Shown: piece after piece, positions 19,813-33,150 of the stretch
Layout of the letters: the number at the start of each line of letters is the position of its first letter
Numbering within the stretch: position 1 is the first letter of the stretch
The notes under the pieces: model-generated
What the model was told of the DNA's origin: nothing
Database searches by the model: none
The model's input: only the letters and a program-made list of their open reading frames with translations
Translations under genes and position numbers: made by a program
Assembly: GCA_007844125.1 (NCBI GenBank)
Contig: CM017559.1
Span: 33,323,363 to 33,387,362 of the forward strand
From: Sinonovacula constricta
Lineage: Eukaryota > Mollusca > Bivalvia > Cardiida > Solecurtidae
Length of the DNA stretch: 64,000 bases
Reading direction: 5' to 3'

Positions 19813-21335
19813 AAACAAAATACATCCAAGTACATACTAATTTTTATCATTTGCAGCAGATATTATTCTGCCATTTTAGCAATCCGGTACCGTTTCATGG
19901 AACAGTCCTGCTTAAATTTAACTTAAGCAAGAAAGTTATAAAAAATTCAAATGTTAGAGAATTTTAATATCTCGGTTATGGCTTGAACCATTTAACTTTC
20001 TTAAACGTTTTTGACACTGTGCCATCTCCCTAATTAAGAAAATAGTTTAATCTGAATTTTACCGATCAGTTTCTGCAAATTAATTTTAGACACAACTCAC
20101 AGCGTACTTTTATCTTGGTCCTCTTTTGCAATGCATACACTGTACTTACTTTTTAATACTTTCTGGAATATCCCACAAGTACATCATAGATGTGATAATG
20201 TTGTCTAATCCTTGCAACAAACAATTAAGTCCCTCAACACACCAACATCCAAGCTTCCGCGGAGACACCATCCACGGAAAACTCCTTTTATGTCAACCGT
20301 CTATACTTCACACGTCCATTTTCTGTCAAGATTAGACTTAATGCTCTCTCTAACGAGGCGCCACGAAATGGGTCTACTCTGTAAATGTCAACACCCTTCC
20401 ATTGCTACTTCAACTTTCCTTACTAATGCGTTCCCATGGCAACGCTCCACTCTTAACACTTGCAAAACGCGACCATAGCGCAACATAGGGGAGAAAAATC
20501 TCAAACACAAACAGCGGTAGCTTTGTACTCTTTCCACACTAGCGACGCCTTTCCTTAACTCCTTGCTTCGTTCCTATTATGCATCCATTTGCATGGAATC
20601 ATAACACTGATTAATACTCTCTTACAGACGACTCTCTAAAAAAAGGAGCGCAAAACGAGACACTATTGTGTTGCATCACATAGCAAGCAAGCTGAATCGT
20701 GGGACACTTCTTCCACTTTCTGCGGATGAATATCGCCTGTAATAATGGATAACGGTAGTCGTGTAGAATCGAGGAGGACCTGTATTGCCTTTTACTGAAG
20801 TCCTCAGACTGCCATTACACATATTGATCCATGTTCGCGAGCTACAAACCGCGGCGGCTGTTCTACATTCAACACGTGTCTCCCGATTATATTCCCGGCC
20901 AATAGGACCCGGGAAATCCCAGTCTCCAGCTTCCCAGCGCGTAACAATTACGCCACTAGATTAGGGCCATGATAAAGCTGGTTGTATACACCAATGGACT
21001 TTATGTATCGGAGCTGTTTGTCTTTGTAACTTTAAAGTTTAATTTTAGTAACTTGAGGTAGGTAATGCTATGTATCCTAATTTGGATGTAATCGAATTCA
21101 AACTGCTCATACTTGCTGCTCATGTGTCAAAGCTGATAGGATTCTTATTTAAGAGCTTGTATCTTTAGTCGTGTAATTATGTGTTGTTATATACATTGAA
21201 TTTGTTTCTCCTTATTTTATTCTAGGAAGCGGTATTTGCAAAGTTACTGACAGTTTTATGTCAGCTGAGTTTGAACTATTTCAGTCATGCCAAATACATA
21301 TCGACTTTACTTACGTATACGTATTTCTTTTCCTA
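19813..21335. other. Unassigned sequence
   Basis: No supported gene. The region is less AT-rich around 20,200-20,950 than its neighbours but has no long frame or recognised repeat. Confidence 0.4.
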
Positions 21336-21339
21336 GCAA

Positions 21340-24300
21340 TGGCATATTTATACTGAATGTGTGTGTCTGTGCTTTTTTACGATGCTAATTGCGTTGCCTT
21401 GCGATGGCATATTTATACTACAATTGCATGTATTGTCACGATGTCCTTTTCTTTGCTTTGCGATGGCAGATTTATACTACATGTGTTTGTTACATGTTTT
21501 TTTCTTTTCTTTGCGATGAAAGATTTATACTACAGATGTATGTATTGTACTATTCACGATGTCTTTTTTTTTGCTATCCGATGGCAGATTTATACTACAT
21601 GTGTTTGTTACACACTTTTTAATTTGCTTTTAGATAGCAGATTTAAAGTCAATGTAAAGGTGACGATTCTTTTATGTTTTCTGTGTAATGACATATTCAA
21701 ATATTATTCTACATGTTCTACGTGTAATGTTCATTTCTTTACTTTGTGATATCAAAATTGTACTACAGATACTACTAACATTGCTTATTTCTGTGTTTTG
21801 TGATGGCAGAATTATATTACATGTTTTACTTACAATGCTTATTTCTGTGTCTTGTCGTGGCATAATTATAGTATATGTTTTACTTACATTGCGTATTTCT
21901 GTATCTTGTCGTGGCAGAATTATAGTATATGTTCTACTTACATTGCGTATTTCTGTGTCTTGTCGTGGCAGAATTATAGTATATGTTCTACTTACATTGC
22001 GTATTTCTGTGTCTTGTGGCGGCAGAATTATAGTATATGTTCTACTTACATTGCGTATTTCTGTGTCTTGTGGCGGCAGAATTATAGTATATGTTCTACT
22101 TACATTGCGTATTTCTGTGTCTTGTCGTGGCAGAATTATAGTATATGTTCTACTTACATTGCGTATTTCTGTGTCTTGTGGCGGCAGAATTATAGTATAT
22201 GTTCTACTTACAATGCGTATTTCTGTGTCTTGTGGCGGCAGAATTATAGTATATGTTCTACTTACATTGCGTATTTCTGTGTCTTGTCGTGGCAGAATTA
22301 TAGTATATATTCTACTTACATTGCGTATTTCTGTGTCTTGTCGCGGCAGAATTATACTACATGTTCTACTTACAATGCGTATTTCTGTGTCTTGTGGCGG
22401 CAGAATTATACTACATGTCCTACTTACAATGCGTATTTCTGTGTCTTGTGGCAGCAGAATTATACTACATGTTCTACTTACAATGCGTATTTCTGTGTCT
22501 TGTGGTGGCAGAATTATAATACATGTTCTACTTACAATGCGTATTTCTGTGTCTTGTGGCGGCAGAATTATAGTATATGTTCTACTTACAATGCGTATTT
22601 CTGTGTCTTGTGGCGGCAGAATTATACTACATGTTTTACTTACAACGCGTATTTCTGTGTCTTGTGGTGGCAGAATTATACTATATGTTCTACTTACAAT
22701 GCGTATTTCTGTGTCTTGTGGTGGCAGAATTATACTACATGTTCTACTTACAATGCGTATTTCTGTGTCTTGTGATGGCAGAATTATACTACATGTTCTA
22801 CTTACAATGCGTATTTCTGTGTCTTGTGGCGGCAGAATTATACTACATGTTCTACTTACAATGCGTATTTCTGTGTCTTGTGATGGCAGAATTATACTAC
22901 ATGTTCTACTTAGAATGCGTATTTCTGTGTCTTGTGGCGGCAGAATTATACTACATGTTCTACTTAGAATGCGTATTTCTGTGTCTTGTCTTGGCAGAAT
23001 TATACTGCATGTTCTACTTACAATGCGTATTTCTGTGTCTTGTGGCGGCAGAATTATACTACATGTTTACTTACAATGCTTATTTCTGTGTCTTGTGGCG
23101 GCAGAATTATACTACATGTTCTACTTACAATGCGTATTTCTGTGTCTTGTGGTGGCAGAATTATAATACATGTTCTACTTACAATGCGTATTTCTGTGTC
23201 TTGTGGCGGCAGAATTATACTACATGTTTACTTACAATGCTTATTTCTGTGTCATGTGGCGGCAGAATTATAGTATATGTTCTACTTACAATGCGTATTT
23301 CTGTGTCTTGTCGTGGCAGAATAAACTACATGTTCTACTTACAATGCATATTTCTGTGTCTTGTCGTGGCAGAATTATACTACATGTTCTACTTACATTG
23401 CGCATTTCTGTGTCTTGTGGCGTCCAGAATTATAGTATATGTTCTACTTACAATGCGTATTTCTGTGTCTTGTCGTGACAGAATTATACTATATGTTCTA
23501 CTTACAATGCGTATTTCTGTGTCTTGTGGCGGCAGAATTATAGAATATGTTCTACTTACAATGCGTATTTCTGTGTCTTGTGGCGGCAGAATTATTCTAT
23601 ATGTTCTACTTACAATGCGTATTTCTGTGTCTTGTGGCGTCCAGAATTATACTATATGTTCTACTTACAATGCGTATTTCTGTGTCTTGTCGTGGCAGAA
23701 TTATGCTATATGTTCTACTTACAATGCGTATTTCTGTGTCTTGTCGTGGCAGAATTATACTACATGTTCTACTTACAATGAGTATTTCTGTGTCTTGTGA
23801 TGGCAGAATTATACTACATGTTCTACTTACAATGCGTATTTCTTTGTTTTGTCGTGGCAGAATTATACTACATGTTTACTTACAATGCTTATTTCTGTGT
23901 CATGTGGCGGCAGAATTATACTACATGTTCTACTCACAATGCGTATTTCTGTGTCTTGTGGCGGCAGAATTATACTATATGTTCTACTTACAATGCGTAT
24001 TTCTGTGTCTTGTCGTGGCAGAATGATAGAATATGTTCTACTAACAATGCTTATTTCTGTGTCTTGTGGCGGCAGAATTATACTATATGTTCTACTTACA
24101 TCGTATATTTCTGTGTCTTGTGGCGTCCAGAATAATAGTATATGTTCTACTTACAATGCGTATTTCTGTGTCTTGTCGTGGCAGAATTATAGTATATGTT
24201 CTACTTGCGGCAAAATTATAGTTTATGTTCTACGTACATTGCTTTTTTTTGTCTTGTGGCGGCAGAAATATGGTATATGTTCTACGTACATTGCTTATTT

Positions 24301-25130
24301 CTTTGTCTTGTGATGGCAGAATTATATTACATGTTCTACTTACAATGCGTATTTCTGTTTCTCGTCCTGGCAGAATTATAGAATATGTTCTACTTACAAT
24401 GCGTATTTCTGTGTCTTGTGGTGGCAAAATTTTACTGCATGTTCTACTAACAATGCGTATTTCTTTTTCTTTTGGTGGCAGAATTATATTGCATGTTCTT
24501 TTTACAATGCTTATTTTTGTGTCTTGTGATTGCAGAATTATACTACATGTTCTACTTACATTGCGTATTTCTGTGTCTTGTGATGACAGAATTATACTAC
24601 ATGTTCTACTTACGATGCGTATTTCTGTGTCTTGTGATGGCAGAATATTCTACATGTTCTACTAACAATGCCTTTTTCTGTGTCTTGTGATGGCAGAATT
24701 ATACTATATGTTCTACTAACAATGCCCTTTTCTGTGTCTTGTGATGGCAGAATATACTACATGTTCTACTTACAATGCCTTTTTCTGTGTCTTGTGATGG
24801 CAGAATTATACTACATGTTCTACTAACAATGCGTATTTCTGTGTCTTGTGATGGCAGAATATACTACATGTTCTACTAACAATGCCTTTTTCTGTGTCTT
24901 GTGATGGCAGAATTATACTACATGTTCTACTAACAATGCGTATTTCTGTGTCTTGTGGCGGCAGAATATACTACATGTTCTACTAACAATGCCTTTTTCT
25001 GTGTCTTGTGATGGCAGAATTATACTACATGTTCTACTTACAGTGCTTATTTTTTGTCTTGTGCTGAGCCATACTACTGCTGGATACTACTACTGCTTGC
25101 GATGCTTATTTCTTTTTTGTGGTTGCAGAT
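21340..25130 (+). repeat. 54-bp minisatellite array, about 65-70 units
   Basis: The unit reads AATTATACTACATGTTCTAC, TTACAATGCGTATTTCTGTG, TCTTGTGGCGGCAG. Its length of 54 is a multiple of 3, so all three forward frames run long (up to 492 codons at 21,688-23,166) with repeating nonsense peptides. Units between about 21,900 and 24,200 are homogeneous with GGCGG, CGTGG or GATGG variants. Both edges (21,360-21,780 and 24,650-25,130) are diverged or shortened, as unequal exchange predicts. Each unit contains a pyrimidine-rich stretch ending in GCAG and, on the minus strand, GTAAGTAG. Confidence 0.93.
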
Positions 25131-25353
25131 TCGTATTACTTGGACTAGTAAAGAAGCTTATTTGTTGTTGTTTACTTTCAATGACGGCTGCAAATGAAAT
25201 TGGGATTTCCATTACCGTAATCCAACCCATTCTTTTATATTGATGTTGTACAACTATTTGTGTAGCAGATTTTGCTTCTTTGCAAAATGTTAAAATGATA
25301 AAACGTGTCGATGTTTATTTTCTTGCTATATTTATAACCCCGCTACCGGAAAT
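25131..25353. other. Decayed right flank of the 54-bp array
   Basis: Residual motifs of the 54-bp unit fade out here. No gene is visible. Confidence 0.45.
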
Positions 25354-25377
25354 GGGGGGGGGGGGGGGGGGGGGGGG
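25354..25377. repeat. Poly-G run, 24 bases
   Basis: An uninterrupted run of about 24 G after AAAT; the second very long G-run of the window. Confidence 0.85.
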
Positions 25378-25722
25378 CGACTGCAGACTTTACACGGGTA
25401 TTCTGTCCAATCGTCCATCCTAAAATGTGGTTCATCACCTCCAAACGCACAGCAGTGAGTGTGTGTGTGCGTGTGTGTGTAGTCTTAATAAGGCTACTTT
25501 AATTGATAGCGCTAGTTTATTTATATAATAATAGCATACAATAGAGTTGTCATAGACCGAACTCATAATTAATTGCGCATAAGTGAATATATTTACGAGA
25601 ACCTAGTATTCTATTAATCCTACCAACTTTGGAGGGGGGAGGGGGGTGTTGGCTGGTCAAAATCTACGCCATTCCGGTAGGCAGACAGAACAGAATTCCC
25701 CTGTATATTTTACAAGGCGAAC

Positions 25723-25726
<4 letters not shown>

Positions 25727-25780
<54 letters not shown>
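25727..25780. repeat. (TC)27 microsatellite
   Basis: Perfect dinucleotide repeat. The Ser-Leu frames across it are artefacts. Confidence 0.9.
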
Positions 25781-25782
<2 letters not shown>

Positions 25783-26795
25783 CTCCATACCCCAACCACC
25801 TTTCCGACAAAGGAAATTTTGTACTGCAACATTTCCACCAAGGAATAAAGGAATGATTATTATAAGTGGTCAGTGAACAAAAGTAAAGGAAAACAACAAG
25901 TCTGCATATTTATTTGAACTATGGACATATTACATGTAGCAAAAAAACCCTGCCTAAACAGAACAATACATTGCATGTAAAAACAAAAAACAAAAAATAG
26001 AGCAAAAGTCTTATGACCTTTAATTAAAACATGTATAAAACAATTAAAATAAAATATACTTATAATGTATCTAGCTGCAATATTCCTTATAGTGAATAAA
26101 ACATATCACAGAACAAACATAAATATGAAGGTACATCTTTAGAAAATACTTTTTTCTTCAACATAAATATTAAAAAGTTACTCGATGGCTTCTCCAATGG
26201 AGGCAAAATAATAACAGAATTAACAATTACAATCGGTCCTTTCATTTCCAAAGGATGTGTGCAGACTACCTAATTATCCAATCATATGTAATTAACATTG
26301 CATGACTCAATTTTATATTTTTAACTTGGAAAAATGAAAAAATGAAGGTTTTTAAGTTTGATCAACATCAGTGCAATATTAATACTAGTCTTTGTTAACT
26401 TAATGAAATATTATTTTTCAAGGAGGATTAAAATAATATTTGACAACCCATTTTCTGTCAATTTTTTAACGAAATACATTTATTTCTAGATATATTAGGA
26501 GGCAAAATATTTAAATGCTTGCACATGCAAACAAGACATGTAAAAACATAACATGAGCAAAGATTTTGGAATGACAAAAATAAACACATATTTCAAAACT
26601 TAATATATAAAAAAGCACAGCCTTTTCTATTAAAGTTATACTTTACCATAGAGAAATGTTAATGTATACTACAAATTTAAGCAAAATTGGTTGAGCATAG
26701 GCTCCAGGTATGAAAAATCCTATATTCAAACCAAGGCCAACAACATTCCAAAGTTCTTAAAAATGTTAGTATTAGTAACTTTCAGGCAAATAAAT
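25781..26795. other. AT-rich sequence, unassigned
   Basis: No gene. From about 25.9 kb rightward the sequence becomes more uniformly AT-rich, like the introns of the carboxypeptidase gene. Part of 26-34 kb could be distal 3' UTR or downstream flank. Confidence 0.35.
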
Positions 26796-26799
26796 AGGG

Positions 26800-27100
26800 T
26801 AGTTCAAGAACTCATCTGCCTGGTGTCAGGATGTGACTGGGTCTGGTAACATGCTAGGTGTTCACGGCATGCGATATATATTGAAGACAGCACCATAAGA
26901 ATATATGACAGTCCTATGAGCATTGCAACATAAACCAAACCCTGAAAAGGCACAGGATAATAGTATTCACTTGCATGCCAAATACAAAAGTAAGAACAAA
27001 TCTTTGAGTAATTTAACAAAAAGGCAAACCCAACAATTACCGCCTAGGAACGGTCAGTCAGCAAAAGGGACCGACTGGGGTGCCACCTTTAAGTCGACAC
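26800..27100 (+). repeat. SINE-B-like core fused to dispersed repeat F
   Basis: 26,815-26,890 matches the SINE-B body in plus orientation (GGTGTCAGGATGTGACTGGG, GCTAGGTGTTCACGGCATGC). It runs into repeat F (CCTATGAGCATTGCAAC, AAGTAAGAACAAATC, CCGCCTAGGAACGGTCAGTC, GGGACCGACTGGGG). The junction suggests that F and B share an ancestry or a composite SINE structure. Confidence 0.55.
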
Positions 27101-27845
27101 CATCTCCAAATAACTGACAGGTTATTGGTAGAACGATCAACGTAACAAACGAACAATACTGATAGTCCCTGGTACCATGTAGATATATATCTTGTGGAAA
27201 ATCCAGTTAATATTGATAAATTACTGAGTGTCCCAAAAATGTCTGGACAACTAATTCATACATGTAAACTTTTTCTGGGGCCAAAGTGGGAGATTTGTTA
27301 TTTTCATATAAACAAAGAAGGAAATTATCTGTTTCCAAGTAGGGACATTTCTGAAACATCCCTCATTTTCAAATAATTTCGAACCTTAAAAGAGGGAGTC
27401 TCCCTCCAAAAGCCGAAGAGTTCACATGCTAATTATCTATGAACTTGTGTTTTTTTAATTGCCATAAATGCGATATCCACAAGCGCAGATAACTTACCAA
27501 GAACCCAACAAGTATATTTGGAGTGCTGAGTCCTCCAACAGGCAGGTTAAGTCACACTAGCAACAGTTTTCACTGCCGTCTCAAAACAAAACAGCACATT
27601 ACCAGGAAATTATGCTACATTCAAATCAGGTATTGATGTAAAAATATAACAATCATTACAAGCATAACAACATTAAAACAAGTTGCTTTGAATTTAAACA
27701 TTCTTGAAAATTATTTGTGAAAATAACAATCCAGTGACAAGATAATTCAAACATAAATATAAATAAAAGAATAATAATAATAAAATCTTGTTGGGCTGGA
27801 TTTCAGCCCAAATTTTATATGCCATGGCAGAGATTACTGAACTCT
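27101..27845. other. AT-rich sequence, unassigned
   Basis: No gene or repeat recognised. Confidence 0.4.
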
Positions 27846-27850
27846 GTAGA

Positions 27851-28260
27851 GGCATGTGACTGCTGTGTGAGGAGGCATGTGACTGCTGTGTGGGGAGGCA
27901 TGTGACTGCTGTGTGGGAGGCATGTGACTGCTGTGTGGGGAGGCATGTGACTGCTGTGTGGGGAGGCATGTGACTGCTGTGTGGGGAGGCATGTGACTGC
28001 TGTGTGGGGAGGCATGTGACTGCTGTGTGGGAGGCATGTGACTGCTGTGTGGGGAGGCATGTGACTGCTGTGTGGGGAGGCATGTGACTGCTGTGTGAGA
28101 AGGCATGTGACTGCTGTGTGGGGAGGCATGTGACTGCTTTGTGGGGAGGCATGTGACTGCTGTGTGAGGAGGCATGTGACTGCTGTGTGGGGAGGCATGT
28201 GACTGCTGTGTGGGAGGCATGTGACTGCTGTGTGGGGAGACATGTGACTGCTGTGTGGGA
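27851..28260. repeat. 23-bp minisatellite, about 18 units
   Basis: Unit CATGTGACTGCTGTGTGGGG plus AGG, with 22-bp and GAGGAGG variants. Minus-strand frames of about 145 codons (SHMPPHTAVTCLP-type) are an artefact of the repeat. Confidence 0.92.
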
Positions 28261-28507
28261 TTAGTATACATATTGAAATAAACAGGTTGATGTAGTCTTC
28301 AAAGTCATGTTCACACTTTACACAGCAGTTGTTTTAAAAATACCATAGCAGTTCTGTTAAAAAGGTAAAAAAAATAAAAAAATATCCTTACACAAAAATC
28401 AGTGGTTTATTTTTTTAATAATAGCTATAAACCTATTTGTAAAGATCTTTCATAGTAATCATCAGATTCAGGTAAGTTTAATAAAATTAATAAAAAAATA
28501 ATGAATT

Positions 28508-28695
28508 GGCTTTGTTTTTGAGATACATCGCGGTGACCAATTATGATCCTTATAACGATGTCCAGCTGTTTTGGTGGAGGATGACCACAGACAAGTGTCT
28601 GGGTAGAAACCTCGCTGCACCACAGGTCAGATGGAAGACCTTCGCACATTAGGTCCTTCCTCCTAACAGGACTCGAACCAGGGTGGAGGGAGGCA
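28508..28695 (-). mobile_element. SINE-A copy
   Basis: Shows the body in reverse (GAGATACATCGCGGTGACCA, GTGTCTGGGTAGAAAC, ACTCGAACCAGGGT as reversed box B). The head is partly eroded. Confidence 0.75.
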
Positions 28696-29755
28696 TGAAT
28701 TGATATTATTTAACTTTTGGTGCTTAAACTAAATGTTGGTAGGTAAATAAAGAAATATAAAATAAAATCTTACAATAGGCAAACTTCAAATTGAATGACA
28801 TTACCCTCATGAATCTATTCTCCTCGTTAAAACTGTTGTATAATTCTTAAGAAGTAAAAAAATGTTTTTAATTTGTGACAAAATGGATATACAAGCTTGA
28901 AATAAACAAACACAATGAGAAATTATATTCACTTTAAGGTAGTATCTCACAAGTTGGTGTCAAATGGAAAGTGTTTGTGTTTTTTTTAAAGAAAAACAAG
29001 TTCTGGCTACCTTAAAAGGTCCAAGTAAAATTTAAGTAAGAATGAAGAATAAATCAGTGGCAGATACCACTATTAAATAACATAAAAATAATAATAATAA
29101 TAATAATAATAAAATATAAGATATTATCATGGGTTATGACTTAAAATGTGTATAATATGATGCCCTTTATAATTTGCAATATATGTTATTTTAATAATTT
29201 ATTATACGTATGAACAGACATATCTACACATATAACTAAACATATAACAATATAAAAAAAACACCTTAACTCATGAACAATGTGTGGAAAATCACGAAGA
29301 CATGACAATATTGGGTTTTTTCTCAATAAAATGCCTCATAACTAAGTTAGGATCCATTCACTTCATTCTTTACTTGAGCTAAAAACATGATTAAATCATG
29401 ATCAGACTAAACCCTTTTCAATAGAATACTCATCTGCCCTTTTACCATGTAGCTAATGCCTTGCATATATAGCCATGAGTAAAAACATCATGATAAAACA
29501 ATTTATGTTGATGAATACCACCAGATACTGAGTTCTCACAGTTACTGCAAACACCAATTAAATGAAGGGCAATAACTCATGCATAATTAAGTCAGTCAGG
29601 ACGTGCCAATGATATGTCCATCTAGGATATTCATAAAAATCCAATCAATGTCAGCCAATAAATAGCACCCATATACTTCACCTCTTGGGAAATAATAATA
29701 TAAATGGTTAAAACAAAATCAGTAAATTAACTTGACTTTTCTAATTAAATAGGGA
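28696..29755. other. AT-rich sequence with an (AAT)8 tract
   Basis: A short AAT repeat lies at 29,088-29,111. Nothing else was recognised. Confidence 0.45.
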
Positions 29756-29759
29756 AAAT

Positions 29760-30165
29760 TATTGATATGAAAATTTGCTCCCTTGTCAGATAAGATTCAA
29801 GGTACTCCAAATAGTAAATAGTCCCATTTAGTTGGAATCCCTGGTCTTTAATGCTGTTTTCTTTTTTAGAAAAGCTTCCTTTGCCGTTTCAAGCAGTTAA
29901 ATTTCTTTCTTTTGTATAAATATTAGTATTGAATCCATTAAAATACTAAGAGCTATCTTCTATAAACTTGAATATGGACATTTACATTTATGTCCGTCAA
30001 TCTAAGTATCACCATGTTAGCACAAAAGTCAACATTTAGTTTAAATAGTAAAAGGATAAAAAATGAGTAAACCAAGTAAAAGAACCTACTTGCATTTATG
30101 GAGTATTAAGGGGAGCTTATTCAACAATGTCCCTCACTAAGGTTACCTGGCTGATAACTTTCCAA
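29760..30165. repeat. Dispersed repeat C, copy 1
   Basis: Collinear with 43,850-44,150: an AAAATTTGCTCCCTTGT block, TACTCCAAATAGTAAATAG, TTAGTTGGAATCCCTGG, TTGAATCCATT, then ACCTACTTGCAT and ACAATGTCCCTCA. Diverged, non-coding, unrecognised. Confidence 0.5.
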
Positions 30166-32173
30166 TGTCATTCTAAATCTCAGCTATTTTCTTTTCTTTC
30201 CCACATACTCTACACACTCTCTGAAACACATACATCCTAAGAAGCACATATATGGAAAAAAACAAAACCCGCAAAAACAAGTCAAATTATCATAGAAAGA
30301 AATAATACTGTGAAATGTTCATAGGACATAAAGCATTATATGGTGTGTTGATATACTGTATACAGTTTGCAAGCATGACAGCTGCTACATAAAGCCTAGT
30401 GACAGGTCCAGTATATGATTTTTAAATTTCCTTACTAGACCATCGTGTGATCAAGGAAAACTGTGAAAATTGACAAGCTTTTAAGTGCTTACAACATCAT
30501 AAAAAAATATATGTTTGGTATTAATTGTTAATAAGAACATACCTGTTGGAATATATATTTTTTTATTATCTTTATCATTAAAGTTTTGATACATGCTAGC
30601 AGCATACCACTTTTTGGGGGGATGAGACACATAACATGATCATCATAAGTGGTCACATGGTTTCGTAAGTTTTAAAAAGAGCGAACTGTGCAACATGACT
30701 CAGATAGGAATTTTTTTTTTTTTTTTGCTTTGCTTTGCTTTACATTTCTCATGAATTACGGGCACTAATAAACAGAATTGGATCATGCAATGTGGTCATG
30801 TGATGTTTTTTTCAAGTTTTAAACATAGCCAACTGTTCAGCCGGTCTAAGATAGGAAATACAATGTGTGTGATGACAAAAGGACTTTTTTGCTTGACTTT
30901 TCTCATAAATAAATGGCACTAATAAATAGAGTTTTGTGGGATCTTTCCAGGTTAAAATAATTTTTTTGGTTGCATGAGAGAAAAAAAGTTGGCCAAAACC
31001 TTCCGAGACCACCTTTTAAGTATTACCCACTAAGCATGATTTTCCTTAGGCTTAGGCACATATTGTAGACCTAACAGCTTCCACTTAGATCTCTGATCAA
31101 GATCTGCATAATTTGCTGCAGTCTATAGCCACAAGTCTTGTAATCTTTCTTTGTAACTTGTTGCAATAGTTTGAGATTTTGCAGCAAAAGTAATACACCT
31201 ATCATATTAGTGGCTAAATTCCTTATTAGACCACGAATGGCATTTAAAAAAGAAATCAATTTATTCTTTCTCAACACCGAGATCTTTTTCCTCCTGCTTA
31301 AAATGTAAATGTCTTCAGAAGGTTTGCTTTAAAAAATAGCCATTAAAAACACAAACACTCACACTCAAACTCACAACATGTTCGCAATGTTTATTACCTT
31401 TGAAGTAGCAAAAGCCTACTTCAGTATTGATGTCCTAAAGGGTTAAAGATTAAATTACAAATACAATTTGATTGGTTAACGATCTCAGGACAGCCAATGA
31501 AAAACGTCTTTTAACAAGTATGAACTTTAAGCATACAATATCAGTAATCAAAAAATAGTCAGTCATCAAAAAGTAAAAATACAAATATTTACTATTGTAA
31601 ATAATCATACATTTTGGAGACAAACATTTGCAGTCGATCGGCATTGTAACACGAAATCTGTTTCCCCCAATTTATATTAAAAAATGTATTTTCTTTAATA
31701 AATTGATAAAAAGTTCTGATGAAACAAAGTCTAACTAAAGTCCTCAAAAGCAAAAATTTTATCCAACTTTTTGAGAGTTAAACTCCACTTTTTTCAAAAA
31801 GTAAATGCTCCTTGATAAAGAGGGATTTAATCGACAGAAACGTTGGATAAATTTTGTGCTTTTGAGAACTGTTGCATAATAAATTGATATTAAAATAATC
31901 ATGAAGTAGAATGCCTGTGTACTTCAGTTTCAACATATCAACCACAAAGAATGATGTCAACATTTACATAGGCTAAAAAAGACCTCTTTAACTGGTCATT
32001 TTTATAATATGTGATGCCCTGATGGGTATTTTTATTTATTTATTCATTACAATGACAAAATGCTAATATAGCTTCCTAAAAAAAACCCAAACATATCCAG
32101 TTTTGTTAATATCTGACATTAAACTTTGTTACAAAGCTGAAATAATGCTTTTAAAAGAATATGCACAGCAACC

Positions 32174-32175
<2 letters not shown>
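30166..32175. other. AT-rich sequence, unassigned
   Basis: No gene found. A T-run and short TTTGC repeats lie at 30,710-30,745. Confidence 0.4.

Positions 32176-32247
<72 letters not shown>
32176..32247. repeat. (TA)36 microsatellite
   Basis: Perfect TA dinucleotide tract of about 72 bases. Confidence 0.9.
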
Positions 32248-32253
<6 letters not shown>

Positions 32254-32940
32254 ACAATAATATATATATATACAGTCAAACTTGTATTAAGCAGCCACCC
32301 AAGGGACAGTCTAAAATTGGCCACTTATGACAAGCTGGTTGCTTAACACAAAATATGATGCTATTGATTGTTTACCTATTAAAATGAGCGTGCATCTTTA
32401 TAAAAAGTATTACTTAAATAGTAGATCTACTGCACAGTACTGTTCCAATAGATATTTAATACTAACTGCTTTTGGAATGTCAACTTCTGACTTAGAATAT
32501 CAGATGTGCCTCACTAAATCAAAGAAAATATTGCTTCATTATTAGTAGTTTTGTCACTTAAAGTATGTATATATATCTTGTTGTTTTTGCTTAAAATAAA
32601 AATGGTAAAAACAATATCTAACTTAATCAGAAAAAAATGAATGCGACAAAGCATCTTTTTTTTTAACCTTCTTACTTTTTACAAAGAGATAAGATGCTGG
32701 TCAGGCTAAACCTTGATCCAGCAATAATAGGGAGACAACGGGGGAATTATAGTAAAAGGTTAACACAGCAAACACAACAGTGTTTCTAACATTAATTAAA
32801 GCTGTCACTTGAGCTTATTTGATATGTAAGATTTTTGTAATACTAAAGAAATTAACATTCAAGTCATAAGATAAAATTATGTAAGTTTTTCAACAAGAAC
32901 ATTGAATCTTTCCTTTTTGGATGTTTTTAGTTTTTTAAAA
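32248..32940. other. AT-rich sequence, unassigned
   Basis: Nothing recognised. Confidence 0.4.
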
Positions 32941-32944
32941 TATA

Positions 32945-33150
32945 ATGCAGTAACCAATTAAGGTCATTTTATAGTGTCATCAAGCTTTTTTCGTGGAGGA
33001 AAAATCTTTGGGTAGAACCACTGGTGCAGAGCAAAACTGCCACAGGGCCACCCCTCACCAAGTCCTTCATCAGAAACTGGACGTGAACTCATGCAGTAAG
33101 GGGCTAAGCAGTCGGGGGAGCTATAAGTTGGTGAACCCCCACTTTTTTTC
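32945..33150 (-). mobile_element. SINE-A copy, degraded
   Basis: Shares GCAGTAACCAATTAAGGTCA, TCGTGGAGGAAAAA, GGGTAGAACCACTGGTGC and GTAAGGGGCTAAGCAGTC with other minus-strand copies. Confidence 0.7.

Noticed and set aside
21688..23166. 492-codon frame as a membrane-like repeat protein
   Set aside because: All three forward frames are long because the unit is 54 bp; hydrophobicity follows from the T-rich repeat.
12810..28260. CRISPR-like arrays
   Set aside because: The tandem units are contiguous with no unique spacers, in an animal genome.
27694..28271. Three overlapping frames of about 145 codons rich in SHMPPHTAVTC
   Set aside because: Translation of the 23-bp minisatellite in three frames.
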